Source: Capitulum mitella | Lineage: Eukaryota > Arthropoda > Thecostraca > Pollicipedomorpha > Pollicipedidae | Length of the DNA stretch: 64,000 nt | Assembly: GCA_030062745.1 (NCBI GenBank) | Contig: CP099839.1 | Span: 44,714,796-44,778,795 of the forward strand | Direction of reading: 5' to 3' | Part shown: positions 1-22,787 of the stretch, piece by piece | Numbering within the stretch: position 1 is the first letter of the stretch | How the letters are laid out: every line of letters begins with the position of its first letter | Notes under the pieces: generated by a model | Seen by the model: the letters and a program-made list of their open reading frames with translations, nothing else | Databases searched by the model: none | What the model was told of the DNA's origin: nothing | Position numbers and translations under genes: made by a program

Positions 1-95
1 GCCTGCAGCTGCAGCTTCTGTTTCAAAGCATGGGGTTTTTCGAAAATTTTCACCAGTGAGTAAAGAGGTTATTAGGGAAAACTATGATAACTTAA

Positions 96-1242
96 GCCCC
101 CCGAACTGGAGGGGGGGGGGGCGGTTGACAGCCCTCTGAGGTTTTTCCTAGATTGGGAGAGAACAAACAAACGCAGCGCTACGAAACTTTGTGTACCTTT
201 TACGCGGTCATTTTTGCATCTTGAATCCAGTTTTTCAACTTAACTTTTTCGCAAAACATTACATCACAGTTAAACTTTCAAGGGTTAGAGATTATGACAC
301 ATGCAACAAATCTGCTATCGCGGATTTTTCGGAAATGGCTGGGTCGTTGACCTAAGGTTAAGCCCATTTTCAACATTAGTCGTCGTCTTTTGAAAACTGA
401 CGAAATTTTTGAAATAATGTGGGTGCAGAGAAATCCAAACATCCAGTTTCCGTCAATGGGCAAAGTTTCAATGACCTCTGGCCACTGACCTGAGGTCAAG
501 TCACGAGCAATTGTCATGAATCAAAATGCATTGCTATCAAACTCTGTGATGAATGAGTCAGACGGGGTTGAAAATAGCAGAACTGGCCCGCACAGCTGTG
601 ACTAATACCAAAAAGTCTGAAAAATATCAAAAATTGCTTATTTTGGAAATAAACAGACCTTCGCGAATAAAACTCCGCTAATTGTGCAGGTTGATAACTA
701 CTGAGATTTCCAGGATTTAAGCATGGGAAACCATCCCAAGAACCACTAGGATCAAGAAACAACACTTGGAAAGGCATATTTCGCGAAAATAAAAGAATGC
801 TTAAATTAGTTCCCGTTAATTTCATACCACTTTCGTCGGCGGCGCCCGCCGTGCAGCGTTGCGATAATAGCTGTGACTTTACCTCAACGTTTCCGCGTAT
901 ACATTAAACAAATCAGGGAAATTAGGTGTGTATCGGCATCTGCAGACTTTCACCCATCCTTTGGTGCCTTTATCTAGATTTTATTACTCACAGCCCTTGA
1001 AATCCAGGTCGTTTCTCGTTCTCATGCAGACGGCTATGAGAAAACATGTATGGGACGTAAATGGCTGACATATTATGCAAAACTAAAAATGAGACCAGTT
1101 TTGAGCTCTACTCATCACGAGCTTTTCAACATTGTGCTTATTTTTATCGTGTGACCAACCGTTCGCGAGTTAGAGGGAGGGCGGCCAACCGCCCCCCGCC
1201 CCATTCGGACGTGCATGGCGCTGACCCGCAGTCGGGCGCGGG
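96..1242 (+). mobile_element. Family A miniature element, copy 1
   Basis: Non-coding element of 1147 bp flanked by TTAA (92-95 and 1243-1246). The left end reads GCCCCCCGAACTGG followed by a G-run and CGGTTGAC; the right end reads GGGCGCGGG before TTAA. Internal landmarks shared with the other copies are TGGGAAACCATCCCAAGAA, AAATTAGTTCCCGTTAAT and TGTATCGGCATC. It has no transposase frame. The TTAA duplication and CCC-type ends suggest a piggyBac-mobilised non-autonomous element. Confidence 0.75.
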
Positions 1243-1299
1243 TTAAGCAAAACAGATACAATAATACCGCAATAGTATATACACTGCTATGATATTTAG

Positions 1300-2389
1300 C
1301 CTGTCCCCGACTGGGAAGCGGTTGACCCTCCAGAATTTTCGAAGATTGCGAAAGAACGAACAAAAACAGTGCCACTAAATTCTGTGCACCTTTTGCCTGG
1401 TTATTTTTACACCTTATATTAAATTTCTGACTGCAGGTCAAGCCAGGTGTCTGACCGAGAACAGGTCAAGTGGACCTATGTTTAAAAAGTTAGGCGCCTT
1501 GTTACTTTTTCCGAAAACAAGATAGCATAATAAAGATTCTAGGGATCAGAGATCTTGACAAATGCAACAAATCTGCTACCTCAGATTTTTTGGAACTCTT
1601 CGGGTCATTGACCTGAGGTTAACCCATTTTCAAGGCATGATTTTTTCGCATTTTGACGTTTTTTCGCAACATTCTTAGCATGAAGCGATGCGGACATCCC
1701 TTTACCGTCAATGGACAAAGTATCAATGGCTTATAGCCGTTGACCTGAGAAGAGTTCACGAATAATCGTTATGAGCCAAAATGCACCATCGTCAAAAAAG
1801 GCGATGAATTAGTCAAAACGGGTATGGAATGATAGAGCTGGCTTGCAGGCTTGCATGATTGCGAATAATACCAAAAAAGTTCAAAAGCTCAAAACCAAAA
1901 AGTTTGAAAAAATTGTATGTTTTGGAAATAAGCAGACTCTCACGAATAAAGCTCCACCAGTAGAGTAGATTAATAACTAATGAACTTGTCCAAAACTTAA
2001 CCATGAGAAACCATCCCAAGAATCACTGGGATTAAGAAATGTTACATGGAAAGGCCCATATCAAGAAAATAAGGACACGCTAAAATTAGTTCCCGTTAAT
2101 TTCATACGCCTTCGGCTACGGCGCCCGCCGGTAGCGAGGCGAATACAGCCTTTGAGATTTAGGCCGCTTCTCTGTTTCATGTAGTCGGCTGTGAGGAAAC
2201 ATAGATAGGGCATACATGACCTATATAGTATCCAAAACTAAAACGTGAGACCAGTTTCGAGCTCTACTTGACACGAGCGTTCCAACGATGTACTTATTTT
2301 TATCGTGCGACCAGCCGTTCGTGGGTCAGAGGGGGCGGTCAACCCTTTCAGTCGGACGTGATCGACGCCGATTGCCGGTTGGGCGCGGG
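1300..2389 (+). mobile_element. Family A miniature element, copy 2
   Basis: Same order and orientation as copy 1, 1090 bp. The left end is CCTGTCCCCGACTGG, preceded by a decayed TTAG; the right end is GGGCGCGGG before TTAA (2390-2393). It lacks the segment around TGTATCGGCATC present in copies 1 and 3, so it is an internally deleted variant. Only about 50 bp separates it from copy 1. Confidence 0.72.
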
Positions 2390-2769
2390 TTAATCTCGAA
2401 TCTGTGTAGAACGTTATACAAAAGGAAAATGAATTTGCTTAGCAGCGACCAATCAAACACATTTTGTGTCCAGGCTTTGGCTTTGTTGTGTGCGGTAACT
2501 CCCACAAAGACATGGAAAACTCTATTCCTGCAGAGCAAGTTTTACATTCAAGCATCTTATTAATTTTAAACAAGATCCAGCAGTAAAGCAATCCATTTTA
2601 ACGATTTTTCCCATCGCCGAGGGGAGGTGCCTCCACGTATTCATTACAATGAAGTTTTTACCATCATGGAGGGGCTTACCTATCTGAAATCTGAAATGGC
2701 TGTTGTCCGTTGCAAAGGCCATTGGTATTGTATTATTGGTATAGGTGTATATATAGGTATTGGTGTTAA

Positions 2770-3990
2770 CCCGTCCCCGACTGGAGGGGGCAGTTGACTG
2801 CCCCCCCCCCTGAGGTTTTTCTGGGATTGCGAGAGAACCAACAAACATAGAGTCACGAAACTTTGGGTACCTTTTGCTCCATCAATTTTACGCCTCATGT
2901 CAAAATGTTCACCTCAGACCAGATCAGGTGCCTGACCTAGGCCAGGTCAAACAGACCTATGTCAAAAAAAATTAACGCCCTCTAACTTTTTCGCAAAGCA
3001 AGATATCTCAATAATACTTTCAGGAATTACTCACCGTGATAGATGCAACAAATCTGCTATCTCGGATTTTTCGGAATTTTCCGGGTCATTGACCTAAGGT
3101 CAAGCCCATTTTTAAGACATATCGTCGTTTTTTCTGAAATTGACGGAATATTCCATAACATTTTTAGTGTGGAGTGAAGCAGACATCTAGTTACCGTCAT
3201 TGGGAAAAGTATCAATGACTTCCAGCCATTGACCTTAGGTCAGGTCACGAATAACTGTAGTGGGCCAAAATGTACCACTGTCAAAATCGACGATGAATTA
3301 CTCAGAATGGGTAGAAAATGGCAGAACTGGCTTGCACAGACGTAATTAATACCAGGAACCTCAAAAAGTTTGAAAAAGTAGCATATTTTGGAAATAAACA
3401 GGCTCTCTCGAATAAAGCTCCGCCAACTTTGTAGATTGGCAACTAATCAATTTCTCCAAAATTTAAGCATGAGAAACCATCACAAGAATCACAGAGATCA
3501 ATAAAATTGACACAGATCGTCCTTTTTCGCGAAAATAAAGGAACGCTAAAATTAGTTCCCGTCAATTTGGTACCGCATACGGCAGCGGCGCACAGTGACG
3601 GCTGACGGGAGAATTACGGTGCCTTTAACTCAACGTTTCGGCGTATATATTGAAGAAATCTGGGGAAATTAGACGTGTATCGGCATCCGCGGACATTTAC
3701 TTGTGCGCTGATGCCTTTACCTTTGCGTTATTAGTCACAGCCCTTGAGATTCAGGCTATTTCTTGGTCTCATGCAGTCGGCTATGAGAAAACATATATAG
3801 GGCGTAAATTGGCTTACATATTATCTAAAACTAAAAATGAGATCAGTTTCGAGCTCTTCTCGTGACAGGCTTTCCAACGGTATGCTTATTTTTACCGTGC
3901 GACCAACCGTTCTTGAGTTAGAGGGGGGGGCAGTCAACTGCCCCCCCCCCAGTCGCCGGTGTTCGGGACGGCCCGACGGTCGTGCGCGGG
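2770..3990 (+). mobile_element. Family A miniature element, copy 3 (best preserved)
   Basis: 1221 bp, exact TTAA on both sides (2766-2769 and 3991-3994). Both ends carry a G/C hairpin: GGGGGCAGTTGACTGCCCCC at 2786-2805 and its counterpart with CAGTCAACTG at about 3923-3948. Left tip is CCCGTCCCCGACTGG, right tip ends GTGCGCGGG. No coding capacity. This copy defines the family. Confidence 0.8.
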
Positions 3991-3994
3991 TTAA

Positions 3995-5560
3995 TTGTTA
4001 AAATGTCGCAATACTCTCGCAAAGGATTGAAACCAGCCAATAGAAGCACGCAGAGACGTACATAGGTCAGACGTTCCCTACTGTAATGACAGTTATCATA
4101 ATAGAGCGGAAACGAAAGGAAAAGGAAAGGGCTTTGAAAAAGCATATCCACTCGACTGGGTCGCAAAAGCAAACCGGAAAAGGACAGCATGCTGTGAAGC
4201 GGCTGCGAGGACTCGCTGGCTCGACCAGTTCGTGGGGCGCGCACACGAGACTGTGCTGACTTGACTGTTGACTGATACAGATATCACGCTCTGCCGTATT
4301 GAGGCTCTCCGTTCCAGGGGAAGTAGCATACAGGCTTCACTGCTAACGACTCTCAGAGTCCGACAAAAAGTCCTCACCATGGCCGACATACTTTTATTGA
4401 AAATATTCCACGAGCATGTCTACAGAATGCCCACTTTATCACAAACATTTCAAGACAAACAACTGGTTGATAAAGCAAAATTGTTTCATTTGTTTTTATT
4501 GATAAATTAGTCCACATTATCCTACCATATCACAAATCGTTCGATGATGCTTCAGACATAATGGCATTTGGCCATCAATAAACTGCCTGGACTGATTTGA
4601 TAACGCTGTAGTCTGGACACGAATTTGCTTAGCCGTCAACTGCCCTTCATTATTGTAAGCCAGGCCGGTTTGCACAGAAGTAGCCTCTGTACAAGTTCGT
4701 TTAATTCATATCGGATTTTTTCAAGCTGGGGCTATTTTGTTGTTAGTGTGCATTACAGGTATACTGAAGGCCATTGACAAAAGCCAAAATATAGGTGAAA
4801 ACAGAAGGTAGGTAAAAACAGGAAGAAACATCCCCAATCGCCATTAATGGGCCAGGCGCTTCCAGAAACATGCGCAAAAATAAACCATCAGTTCGAAATG
4901 AATTTTTAGATGGAAGAAGTGAATGATTTCATGCAGAATGATTTGATGCGGAATGCAAATGGATTATTCCCAAAAGACATTCATTTCATCAGTAGTGGAA
5001 CGCGACATATTTATTGCCGGGGCATGCTTGCGAATGGGTGGGCCCTTTGGGTTGATGGCAAATCGATACTTAACAGTTGTTAATTGTAACGTCTCTCACC
5101 AAAGTATGGTCACGATGAGAACTTCCATGAACTGAATAATGTCTAAGTGGCAAGGGAATATACTATTGTTGGGGAGGGTGCTTTGGTCTTTGCAAGCAGT
5201 AAGAAGGAAAGCTTGCGTGAGCAATATAAATTATCTGTTTGGTGTTCTATCAATCAAGCACAACACGAGCCATGCATAAACACATGAACACATGAACATT
5301 TACATTGATAGTTGTCATAGAGTGTCCCAGTGATATGATGAATTACAACCTAGTGAAAGGGCGACTGCGAGCTGGGTTCACCATTTCAACGCTATTTAGA
5401 GCTAACAGGGCAACATGAGTATCAATAAGGCACATATCGATAAAACATCGACGAGGTACAAATAAGCATCGACAACACAACACCGATGAGGCACGTGTGA
5501 AGGAAACTGACGTGATCTGCATCACATCACAGACATTAGATCACACCCGTCGAGCCTGTG
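3995..5560. other. Gene-free stretch
   Basis: Mixed-composition DNA between family A copy 3 and the 3' side of the membrane protein gene. A minus-strand AATAAA at 5010-5015 could end that gene's transcript about 800 nt past its stop. Nothing else supported. Confidence 0.4.
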
Positions 5561-5816
5561 CCCGCCGCGTCCCAGATTTCAGACTGACTCCTCTGGCCAC
5601 TGAGAGGCACACAAAGCCCAGGTCGCCCATCGTGGTGTAATTCCCCACTCGCTTACAGTGTGCTCCCCTCGTCGATTACCCTGCGCCTCCGACGAACGAA
5701 CAGACGGCTGCCAGCGGTCACCGCCGGGCTGAGCCGTGTTTTCCACGGCGTGATTCTGAGCACGCCGACACGACTGAGATGACACCGGGAGCGCGCCGCC
5801 CGCGGCCCGTGAGGCT

Positions 5817-15672
<9,856 letters not shown>

Positions 15673-17279
15673 CACGCCGCTGACGACCCGACCCGACCCG
15701 ACCCGGCCGGAGCGGCGGCCGCCGTCTGGCCGAGCCTGGTCCGACCACTACGGCTGCCGGCCGCACTCAGGAGGGAGCGGCGGCGGCGACGGCCGCCGGA
15801 CGCGCCCTGGTAACGGCGTCAACAAACCTGTCGGCAAACAGAAACACGGACGCCCCGATAATCCAGGCCGAACGCCGCCCGACCTCCGGTGCCACCTCTG
15901 CTCCGACCACGCACCGCTGCTCCGCGTGAAAACGTAGTGACATGAAGGGGAAGCGTTCTGGACATAGTGGTATCAGTTACGGCGTCGTCGGCTCGAAGCG
16001 TTGTCTGGAGGGGCCTAGCAACATCAACAATGTATGGCGTGGCAAATTGAATAGCCTTTGGAATGGTTTGGAAACTATTTTTGTGCAAAAAGCGTCACCT
16101 GAGTAACATGCATAATCCCGAAGATGTATGTGGATGACCGCAAGAATCATTCGGCAAATTATTTCATAACAAACAAAAGAAAAACACTTATGAAAAAGGG
16201 GAAACAAATCAGAAAATCATCTTGAATGTGACCTCGCATATAAGCCATCTTCATCATCTTTACTTTAAACTGTTTAGAAAAAAATATCCAAATGCTTCAA
16301 ATACCTAAGACTTTAACTTTGAACTCTAAGTTGAACTCAATAGGTAGCAATTTCAGAAAGCGAATCAACTAGAATATGAGGTGCAAACGTGCGTGCTTGC
16401 GCCTCAGTGCATTCTTACGGTTACAGCCATCGTCCTTCTAGTGATACGTCAATACCTTTCTTTTGTTAGCAAATCGTGACGCACACAACATTTGTCAGAA
16501 TATTGATCGCCGTCGAAAGCAAATGTCACTTCGTTACAGTGCGGCTTGAGTTCAAAACAGCAATTTGATACTCCATATTTACTGCCTGCATACCAGTTAA
16601 AGGCTTTGTCGGTGGCCATGGTTATGTTCACCATAACGGAACATTTTCAACCAGATCGTCCCCAACCCAGAATTTCTAAGCGCGTCGCTACGCTGGAGGT
16701 CTACAGCAAAGAGCAGTTGGTTAGGCACGTACGTACATATCGACCTGTCAATATACAATGTGGACACAGCTTTCCTGTGATAAACATGGTCCACTGAAAT
16801 TTGGTGCAGTCGTCAATCAAGACTTATGTATCGCTGTGCGCATTGACATCCATTTGCCGGCAGCATTCAGATGTTGTGTTACATGAATCGATATCGCGAG
16901 TCGATAAAGCTCTCGATGTGTCAGCAACGAAGACGACGGCCATCTTTCGGAAATCGTCAGAATGTTGAAGAGGGAGGTCGCGGACATGTTAGACACCTAA
17001 CCGCTGCTAATGTTAGTTGCCTCCAGGTCGGTTAATCGGCTGTTCTAGTGTTTTATGTTTGTTTTTTTCGTCCTTTTATTTGACATAAAATGACCAACTT
17101 TTCATTCAGCGTTGACCCGCTTATGCGCTTATCCATGTCTATATGTCTTTGAAACAGCATTAGAAACTGGCTTATGATGTCTAGGGAGAGACGAATGACG
17201 AATATTTAAGCCATTCAACGTAAATAGGCTGCTCATTTGTTTATTGTTCATTATCGGTATTATCGATTTGTTTCATCCA
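15673..17279. other. GC-rich island then AT-rich spacer
   Basis: 15673-15950 is CpG-rich and carries a short CGGGT repeat (15687-15708), consistent with the promoter of the exon at 15.6 kb. From 16 kb on I see nothing beyond chance frames. Confidence 0.4.
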
Positions 17280-18483
17280 CGCCCGACTGTGGGTCGCCGC
17301 CATGCACTCTCGACTGGGGGGGGGGTCGGTTGACCGTCCCCTTTAACTCATGAATGGTTCGTTGCACGACAGAAATAAGTACACCGCTGGAAAGCTCATG
17401 ATGAGCAGAGCTCGAAGCTGGTCTCATTTTTAATTTTGGATCAGATGTAAGCCATATACGCCCAATATTTGTTTTCTCATAGCCGACTGCATGAGACCGA
17501 GAAACGGCCTAAACCTCAAGGGCTGTGGCTAATAAAGTCTATATGAAGGCACCAGGGGACAGGTAAAAGGCTGCAGATGCCGATACACGTCTAATTTCTC
17601 CGATTCATTTAGTATGTACACGGAAACGTTGGGTTAAAGACACGGTGATTTTCGCAAAGCTACAAAGTAGGCGCCGCCGACGAAGGCGGTATGGAATTAA
17701 CGGGAACTAATTTTGTCGTTCTTTTATTTTAGCAAAATGTGCCATTCCAAATACTGTTTTCTGATCTTAGTGGTTCATGGAATTATTTATCATGCCTGCA
17801 TTTTGGAAAAACTCAGTACTTACCACTCTGCACAATTTGCGCATCTTTAATCGCGAAAGTCTATTTATTCCCAAAATATTCATTTCTTTAAACTTTTTTA
17901 ACTTTCTGGTATTAGTCACAACTGTGAGAGCCAGTTCTGCCAGTTTCAGCCGGATCTGGCCATTCCATGCCGATTTTGATGGCAGTACATTTTGACTCAT
18001 AACAGTTATTTGTTACCTGGCCTCAGGACTGTGATCAGAGGTCAATGAAATTTTGCCCATTGACGGAAAATAGATGTCTGGATCTCCCCACAGTCAAATT
18101 GTTGTAAAAAAAATTCAGAAAGTTTTCGAAAAAATGACGCCTCATGTCAAACACGGGTTTGACCTTAGGTCAATGACCCGGAGATTTCCAAAAAATCCGA
18201 GATAGCAGATTTGTTGCATTTATCAAAATCTCAAACCCTTCAAAGTTTTATTGTAATACCATGTTTTGCGAAAAAGTTATAGGGCGCTCAACTTTTTGGA
18301 CATCGGTCCATTTGATCTGAGCTAGGTCAGACAGCTTACTTGACCTGAGGTAAAAAATTCGGCACAAAGTATAAAAATGATTTAACGGAAGGTACACAAA
18401 GTTTCGTGGCGCTGCATTAGTTTGTTTTTTCGCAATATTGGAAAACCTCAACCGGCGGTCAATCTCCCAGTCGGGAGCGGGTC
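17280..18483 (-). mobile_element. Family A copy 5, inverted
   Basis: Reverse-oriented family A member with both ends recognisable: GCCCGACTGTGGGTCGCC and CTCTCGACTGGGGGGG on the left, and CAATCTCCCAGTCGGGAGCGG on the right. The internal order is the mirror of copy 3. Flanking TTAA is not preserved, and the G/C hairpin reads GGTCGGTTGACCGTCCCC. Confidence 0.7.
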
Positions 18484-20048
18484 AGTTGGTAAAGATGGCA
18501 AGTTGTTTAACTGTTTTTCAGATGCCTGTTTATGGAAGTGTGCTGCCCACGTTTTCTCATCTCGCACTCCTTCAGCACATGCCACTTTATTTCGTGTCCT
18601 GTGGAGATGTGCCTGTTAATATTCATGACCTGAGATTGCTTTGTCTCATGTAAGTACTAAGTGCTGATGTCACTCACACCATCGGTGGAAGTCATACGTA
18701 AGACTGAGACTAAGTACCGCAAAGCACGTAAAACGTTTTTTTTTGTGCGACGACGAACGGTTATCGTGTGAGAGTTTTTGATCACAAGCCCTCGAGAAAG
18801 AGATCATAACTTCTTGACCTATCATTGTTTTGGTATCATATTCTTCCAGATGATACCAAAACGTTTGTTTGTTTTTTCTGAGTTATCATGCACAGCCGCT
18901 TTGCCCCAAGCGCCCTTGTCTCAAGTTAAGTCTTGTGTCTCGTCAGGCGCCAGTCAATCGTCTCGTAAAGAGATTCGAAACTGAGGTATGTGTTAAATTT
19001 CGGAGTGAACCTGAGAGTCACATTAGGGCAACTTAAAAAAAAACAGCAGAGGCTACATTTCAATGAACATGAAGAAGCAAAAAGCCGACGGAATTCGTCT
19101 CGCGTTCTTCTAATGCAGATGTGCATTTCTCTAACTTTGTTTCAAGTTTGGGTCCCTGGGAAGGGAGGCAGTAGGCTTCAGTTCGCTGCTGAATTAAATG
19201 GATGAACAGTCGACATTTTTCGCGGACCGCATCGTTACGACCAAATTTTGAGCTAAGCTGTTGCAGCTTTATATATCGGTCCGCTTGTTGTCATCTGGTG
19301 CTTTGCTCACATTCCTTACATGAACCATCCCCGAGAGTAACGATTTTTGCATATACGTCAGTCGAGAAACGTGCTACTCCACAATCCATTTTTCTCCTAA
19401 CCGCAAGAAACCAATGAAACGAAGAATGATGTAGGCAAGGTGCCTGAAAATTCCAGTAATGCATTGTTTGGCACTTTTTGTTCAGACAGCGCCTCTCAAG
19501 TCACAGTAAAAGAAATCAACATCTTCTGCTAATGTCATCCTATGATAGCGCAGATTGCGCTGGTGTCCAGTAGTCCTGTTCCCGTAGAAAAATGATCTCG
19601 TATCTCGTCATACTACCGAGGAAGAAGGAGAATTGTTTTACCGTGATCGAAAGTTTGGTCTGTAGAGCGCTGGTCTTCGTGTCCTGGCGACCGGGTTCGC
19701 GCCGCCTCGGAGCTCGATCTTTGGCCCGCGGAGCGGCTGACGTCTGCCCTTAACAGGGTAATGCTGACTTCTGTGCGGCGCGTTAAACTCTGTCACAAAG
19801 TCCACCGTCGTCGGAAATTACGTGATTGGGTTCCACATTCCAAACAGTAAGCACTGTGGTACCTAGTCCATTAACGTTTTATATGCAGCTATCGAACCGC
19901 CATACCACCTTAATTCTTTAGCAAAAATTTGACACATTTCTGCGCTAACAGGGCTGCAACAACAACAGCAGAGCACCAAATCTCGTTTCACAATTGCATT
20001 AGACGATTGCGTCAGACACTTCTTGTAACTGCATGGCGAATCCAGGCT
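18484..20048. other. Gene-free stretch
   Basis: Apart from the tRNA-like segment at 19.65 kb, holds GATACCAAAAC/GTTTTGGTATC, a short inverted repeat near 18828-18862. No gene supported. Confidence 0.4.
19655..19705 (+). repeat. Possible tRNA-derived SINE head
   Basis: TGTAGAGCGCTGGTCTTCGT followed by GACCGGGTTCGCGCC gives A-box-like and B-box-like motifs at tRNA spacing. Acceptor stem pairing is absent. No poly(A) or second copy was found nearby. Confidence 0.3.
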
Positions 20049-20499
20049 GATGGAGGAGTTTTTCGGACTATCGTCCTCGTCTTGTGTGCTGTTATTTACA
20101 CAACGTTCCGGCCAGTTATTTATCCGTCGTCAGGTGTTCATTTGTCACGTTTTAATTGGCCCTGAGCAGAAGCGGATGGATTTTGGCTTTCAGCCTCGCA
20201 TGCGTCGCAGCCTCGAAAGTCTTGCGATGTTTTTGGGATTCGAATCCGGGACCTTCTGATTCTGAGTCCAGCACGCTAACCACTGCGCTATCGGTTAGGA
20301 CGCATTGATGGAGGTTCGCAGATTTCGATGCTGCGACGCATACATGTGGCTAATGGCCAAAACCCAGCCTGCCCTTCTCAGGACCAATCATTATCTGACA
20401 AATAAACACCTGACGAAAGCCGGGGAATTAACTGGCCGAAACGTTGTGTAAATAATAACACACAAGACGAGGACGATAGTCCGAGAAATTCCTCCATCC
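20049..20499. repeat. 450-bp inverted repeat with arms of about 180 bp
   Basis: Left arm starts GATGGAGGAGTTTTTCGGAC and ATCGTCCTCGTCTTGTGTG, the right arm ends with the reverse complement (CACACAAGACGAGGACGAT ... CCTCCATCC). The arms also share the TTTACACAACGTT-CGGCCAGTTA block. Small indels separate them. The loop contains a tRNA-like sequence. Looks like a foldback element. Confidence 0.75.
20235..20300 (-). repeat. tRNA-like sequence (SINE head or pseudo-tRNA)
   Basis: On the minus strand an A-box-like TAGCGCAGTGGTTAGCG, an anticodon-arm-like CTGGACTCAGAATCAGA and a B-box-like GGATTCGAATCCC follow at tRNA spacing. The anticodon would read CAG (Leu-like), but the anticodon and T stems have mismatches, so a working tRNA is unlikely. 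Confidence 0.5.
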
Positions 20500-22004
20500 G
20501 TAATACCAAAACCTTGTCGCAATCACTCCGCAGCAGTCGGATCCAAGCCCTCTGATTGGGTCTGAGCGCATCGTACGGTCCTCTTCCGACAGTGCTACTA
20601 AATCTGATTGGTCGGAATATTACGTTTGTGTCACTTTGGTAACCATCTGCATCTTAAGGCCATGTAAAAAGGGTGTCCAACGCACTCTGTTTTTTTTGGT
20701 GCGGCTTGGCGGAAGCTCTCTCTTTTCGGTGCGGACCTGTGGCGGAGCTCTCTTGGTGTGATTACGTGGTTCAAGTGAAGACGGTGCAGACTGTGAGTGA
20801 GAACTCTGACCGACTGAAAGGCATGAGCCAAATCACCAGTAGACGGAATCGGAACCAGGCAGAAACACACCGTTTTCTGAAAACTGCTTACTCGGTCCAA
20901 ATTTATCTAAAAGTAATATATTAATTGAAAGGTGCAGCAAACGGCCTCAAAAGTTCCTCAACGTTCCCGGAGAAACGTGTCCAATTTGTGAGCCTAGCAT
21001 TGCAAGGAAACGTTTTTTCTTTAATTTTGACGAAAAGATGAAAAGGATCCATTATTAGCTGTGGCGAATTTTCGTTTCTATCTCAGCCGCTTATTGGCAG
21101 CTCGAAGAAAGGCACCTGGAGGCTGACCTCCCACCCCAGTCGGCGATGGCTGGACGACGGTGATGCAGATATACGCCGCTGGGTGTAATTCATCGAGCGA
21201 CAATTCTCTCCTGGCCTGATAAGCGCACCATCAATAACTTCCTAAGGCAGAGCCCATCAGCGCGATTCACCTGGGTCAACTGGTGACGCACAACAGCGTG
21301 TGACGTCCCAGCCGGTGCTCAGCGTCGGCAGCTATCTGTCGGCTCGTCCCACCGTGTGGCCTGGTGTCGGTCTGGAGGAAGTCTTCACCGAATTCCAGGG
21401 CTGCTGCAGTCCAAACCGTAACCGGTGAGATGGTCATTTCTGCTGCGCGGTAGACCAGCCTGTGCTTCCTTTTGGCAACGTAGTCCCTGTTAAATCTATA
21501 TATGACGTGCTGTGAGCGCCTGGTCACGCGTGACTAGGCCAGCTGTGGCGCCGGTAAAGACGCCTACATCCTGGCCTAAATCCCAGTCTGAAGTTCCAAG
21601 TATGCCCGCAAAATAGGCTCGCTTCTGAGAGGCCTCGGTGACGTCCAGCCGGTGTACGTTGACGTTATCGCACAGTGAACTTACGACAAAACACATTATT
21701 TTATTTCTGTGCAAGTAATTGGTAGATCCCGGATATGTTGCTGGGCCATCTAGACGCCACTAAAAATGTTTTTTTTTCGCGGTTTTTTGGCCATATTATT
21801 TTGCTAAACAGGGCCGTTCCAAAGTTACATTTTTTGCAGCCAATGTTACAGAAGCACCCACGTTAAACACGTCTTGTTATCTTTTTGCACATACTGACAT
21901 ATTTTAAATGTACTGAGTGTGCCATACCAGCGCCGTTTCTTTCTAGAAGGGTGGCCAATTTCATTTACAATCCCCATATTTAAAGTTCATTCTGGCCAGC
22001 AGCA
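20500..22004. other. Gene-free stretch
   Basis: A GC-richer block at 21.1-21.7 kb has an 83-codon minus-strand frame of no known family. No splice signals convincing enough to call an exon. Confidence 0.35.
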
Positions 22005-22391
22005 TTGATGAGATCGATACCAGTCTTCGAATTACTGAGGCTTGATCCTTACCGAAATAACACAAAACGACACTCCTGGCCATGTAATGATGCCGAATTG
22101 GCATATGTCTCCACTCCAGTTAACACATATGCCATTGTGGCACCTGCCGGAAAAAACTACGAATACCATTTGGGTAGTAACGGACACGTTCAGTTACCTA
22201 ACTGGCAGCACATCGACGCAGTCTACCGACACAGGCTGTTTGCATTACCCGCTATCAGCCCTCTTGAGACACGCACCTCTAAAACGACACTGATGTCCAT
22301 CATTTGTCTATTTACCGTAACACTGATCGTTTGCTGTGCTTATGCAACCAGACATCGATTTTCCATTTGGCCATGTAGCGCTAACACATAA
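22005..22391 (+). CDS. Unrecognised 128-codon open frame with one hydrophobic segment
   Basis: Plus-strand frame with a late hydrophobic run (TLMSIICLFTVTLIVCCAYA), followed by a basic residue. No start context, homologue or partner is clear. An overlapping second frame of 83 codons is also open, which argues for chance or for decayed mobile-element coding sequence. Confidence 0.15.
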   Translation: MMRSIPVFELLRLDPYRNNTKRHSWPCNDAELAYVSTPVNTYAIVAPAGKNYEYHLGSNGHVQLPNWQHIDAVYRHRLFALPAISPLETRTSKTTLMSIICLFTVTLIVCCAYATRHRFSIWPCSANT

Positions 22392-22560
22392 GCGTTGTTT
22401 GATTAAAAAAGGTAGAATGTTTCGGTGTCTACCAAGAGTATTATTGACGACCACGACATGGTAATCCACCGACATCAGCTGGATAAAATTTCTAGTTTCC
22501 GATGACTCAAAGGATTTAAAGATCTTCCTTTGAGTGTGAAGTCGGCTGACAGCACCTCAG

Positions 22561-22756
22561 ACAACTCCGTGTGACTTCTCGACGATGCGGGGTACAAGAC
22601 ACTTCCGTGCCAGTGGCACATTTTTACACCGACGGCGACGACACAACAACAACGTCGGCATCAGAGTATCAACAGTATGCAGGCGATAACTTCACGAAGG
22701 ACACATATTTCCCTCTGAGCTCACGTAATGGATACCGCAATTACAACAAGCAATGA
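22561..22756 (+). CDS. Candidate 3'-terminal exon with nearby poly(A) signal
   Basis: After a possible acceptor (cagcacctcag) an open frame reads VPVAHFYTDGDDTTTTSASE and a Tyr/Asn-rich end RNGYRNYNKQ, then TGA. AATAAA follows the stop by about 30 nt at 22788-22793, the expected layout of a last exon. No family was recognised. Upstream, 22005-22391 holds another open stretch with a possible membrane helix, which might belong to the same transcript. Confidence 0.3.
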
Positions 22757-22787
22757 TGTAGGGTATGTACGACCGTTGTGGCAAAAC

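Noticed and set aside
20235-20300. Functional tRNA-Leu gene
   Set aside because: Anticodon and T-stem mismatches and lack of an acceptor stem argue for a tRNA-derived repeat instead.
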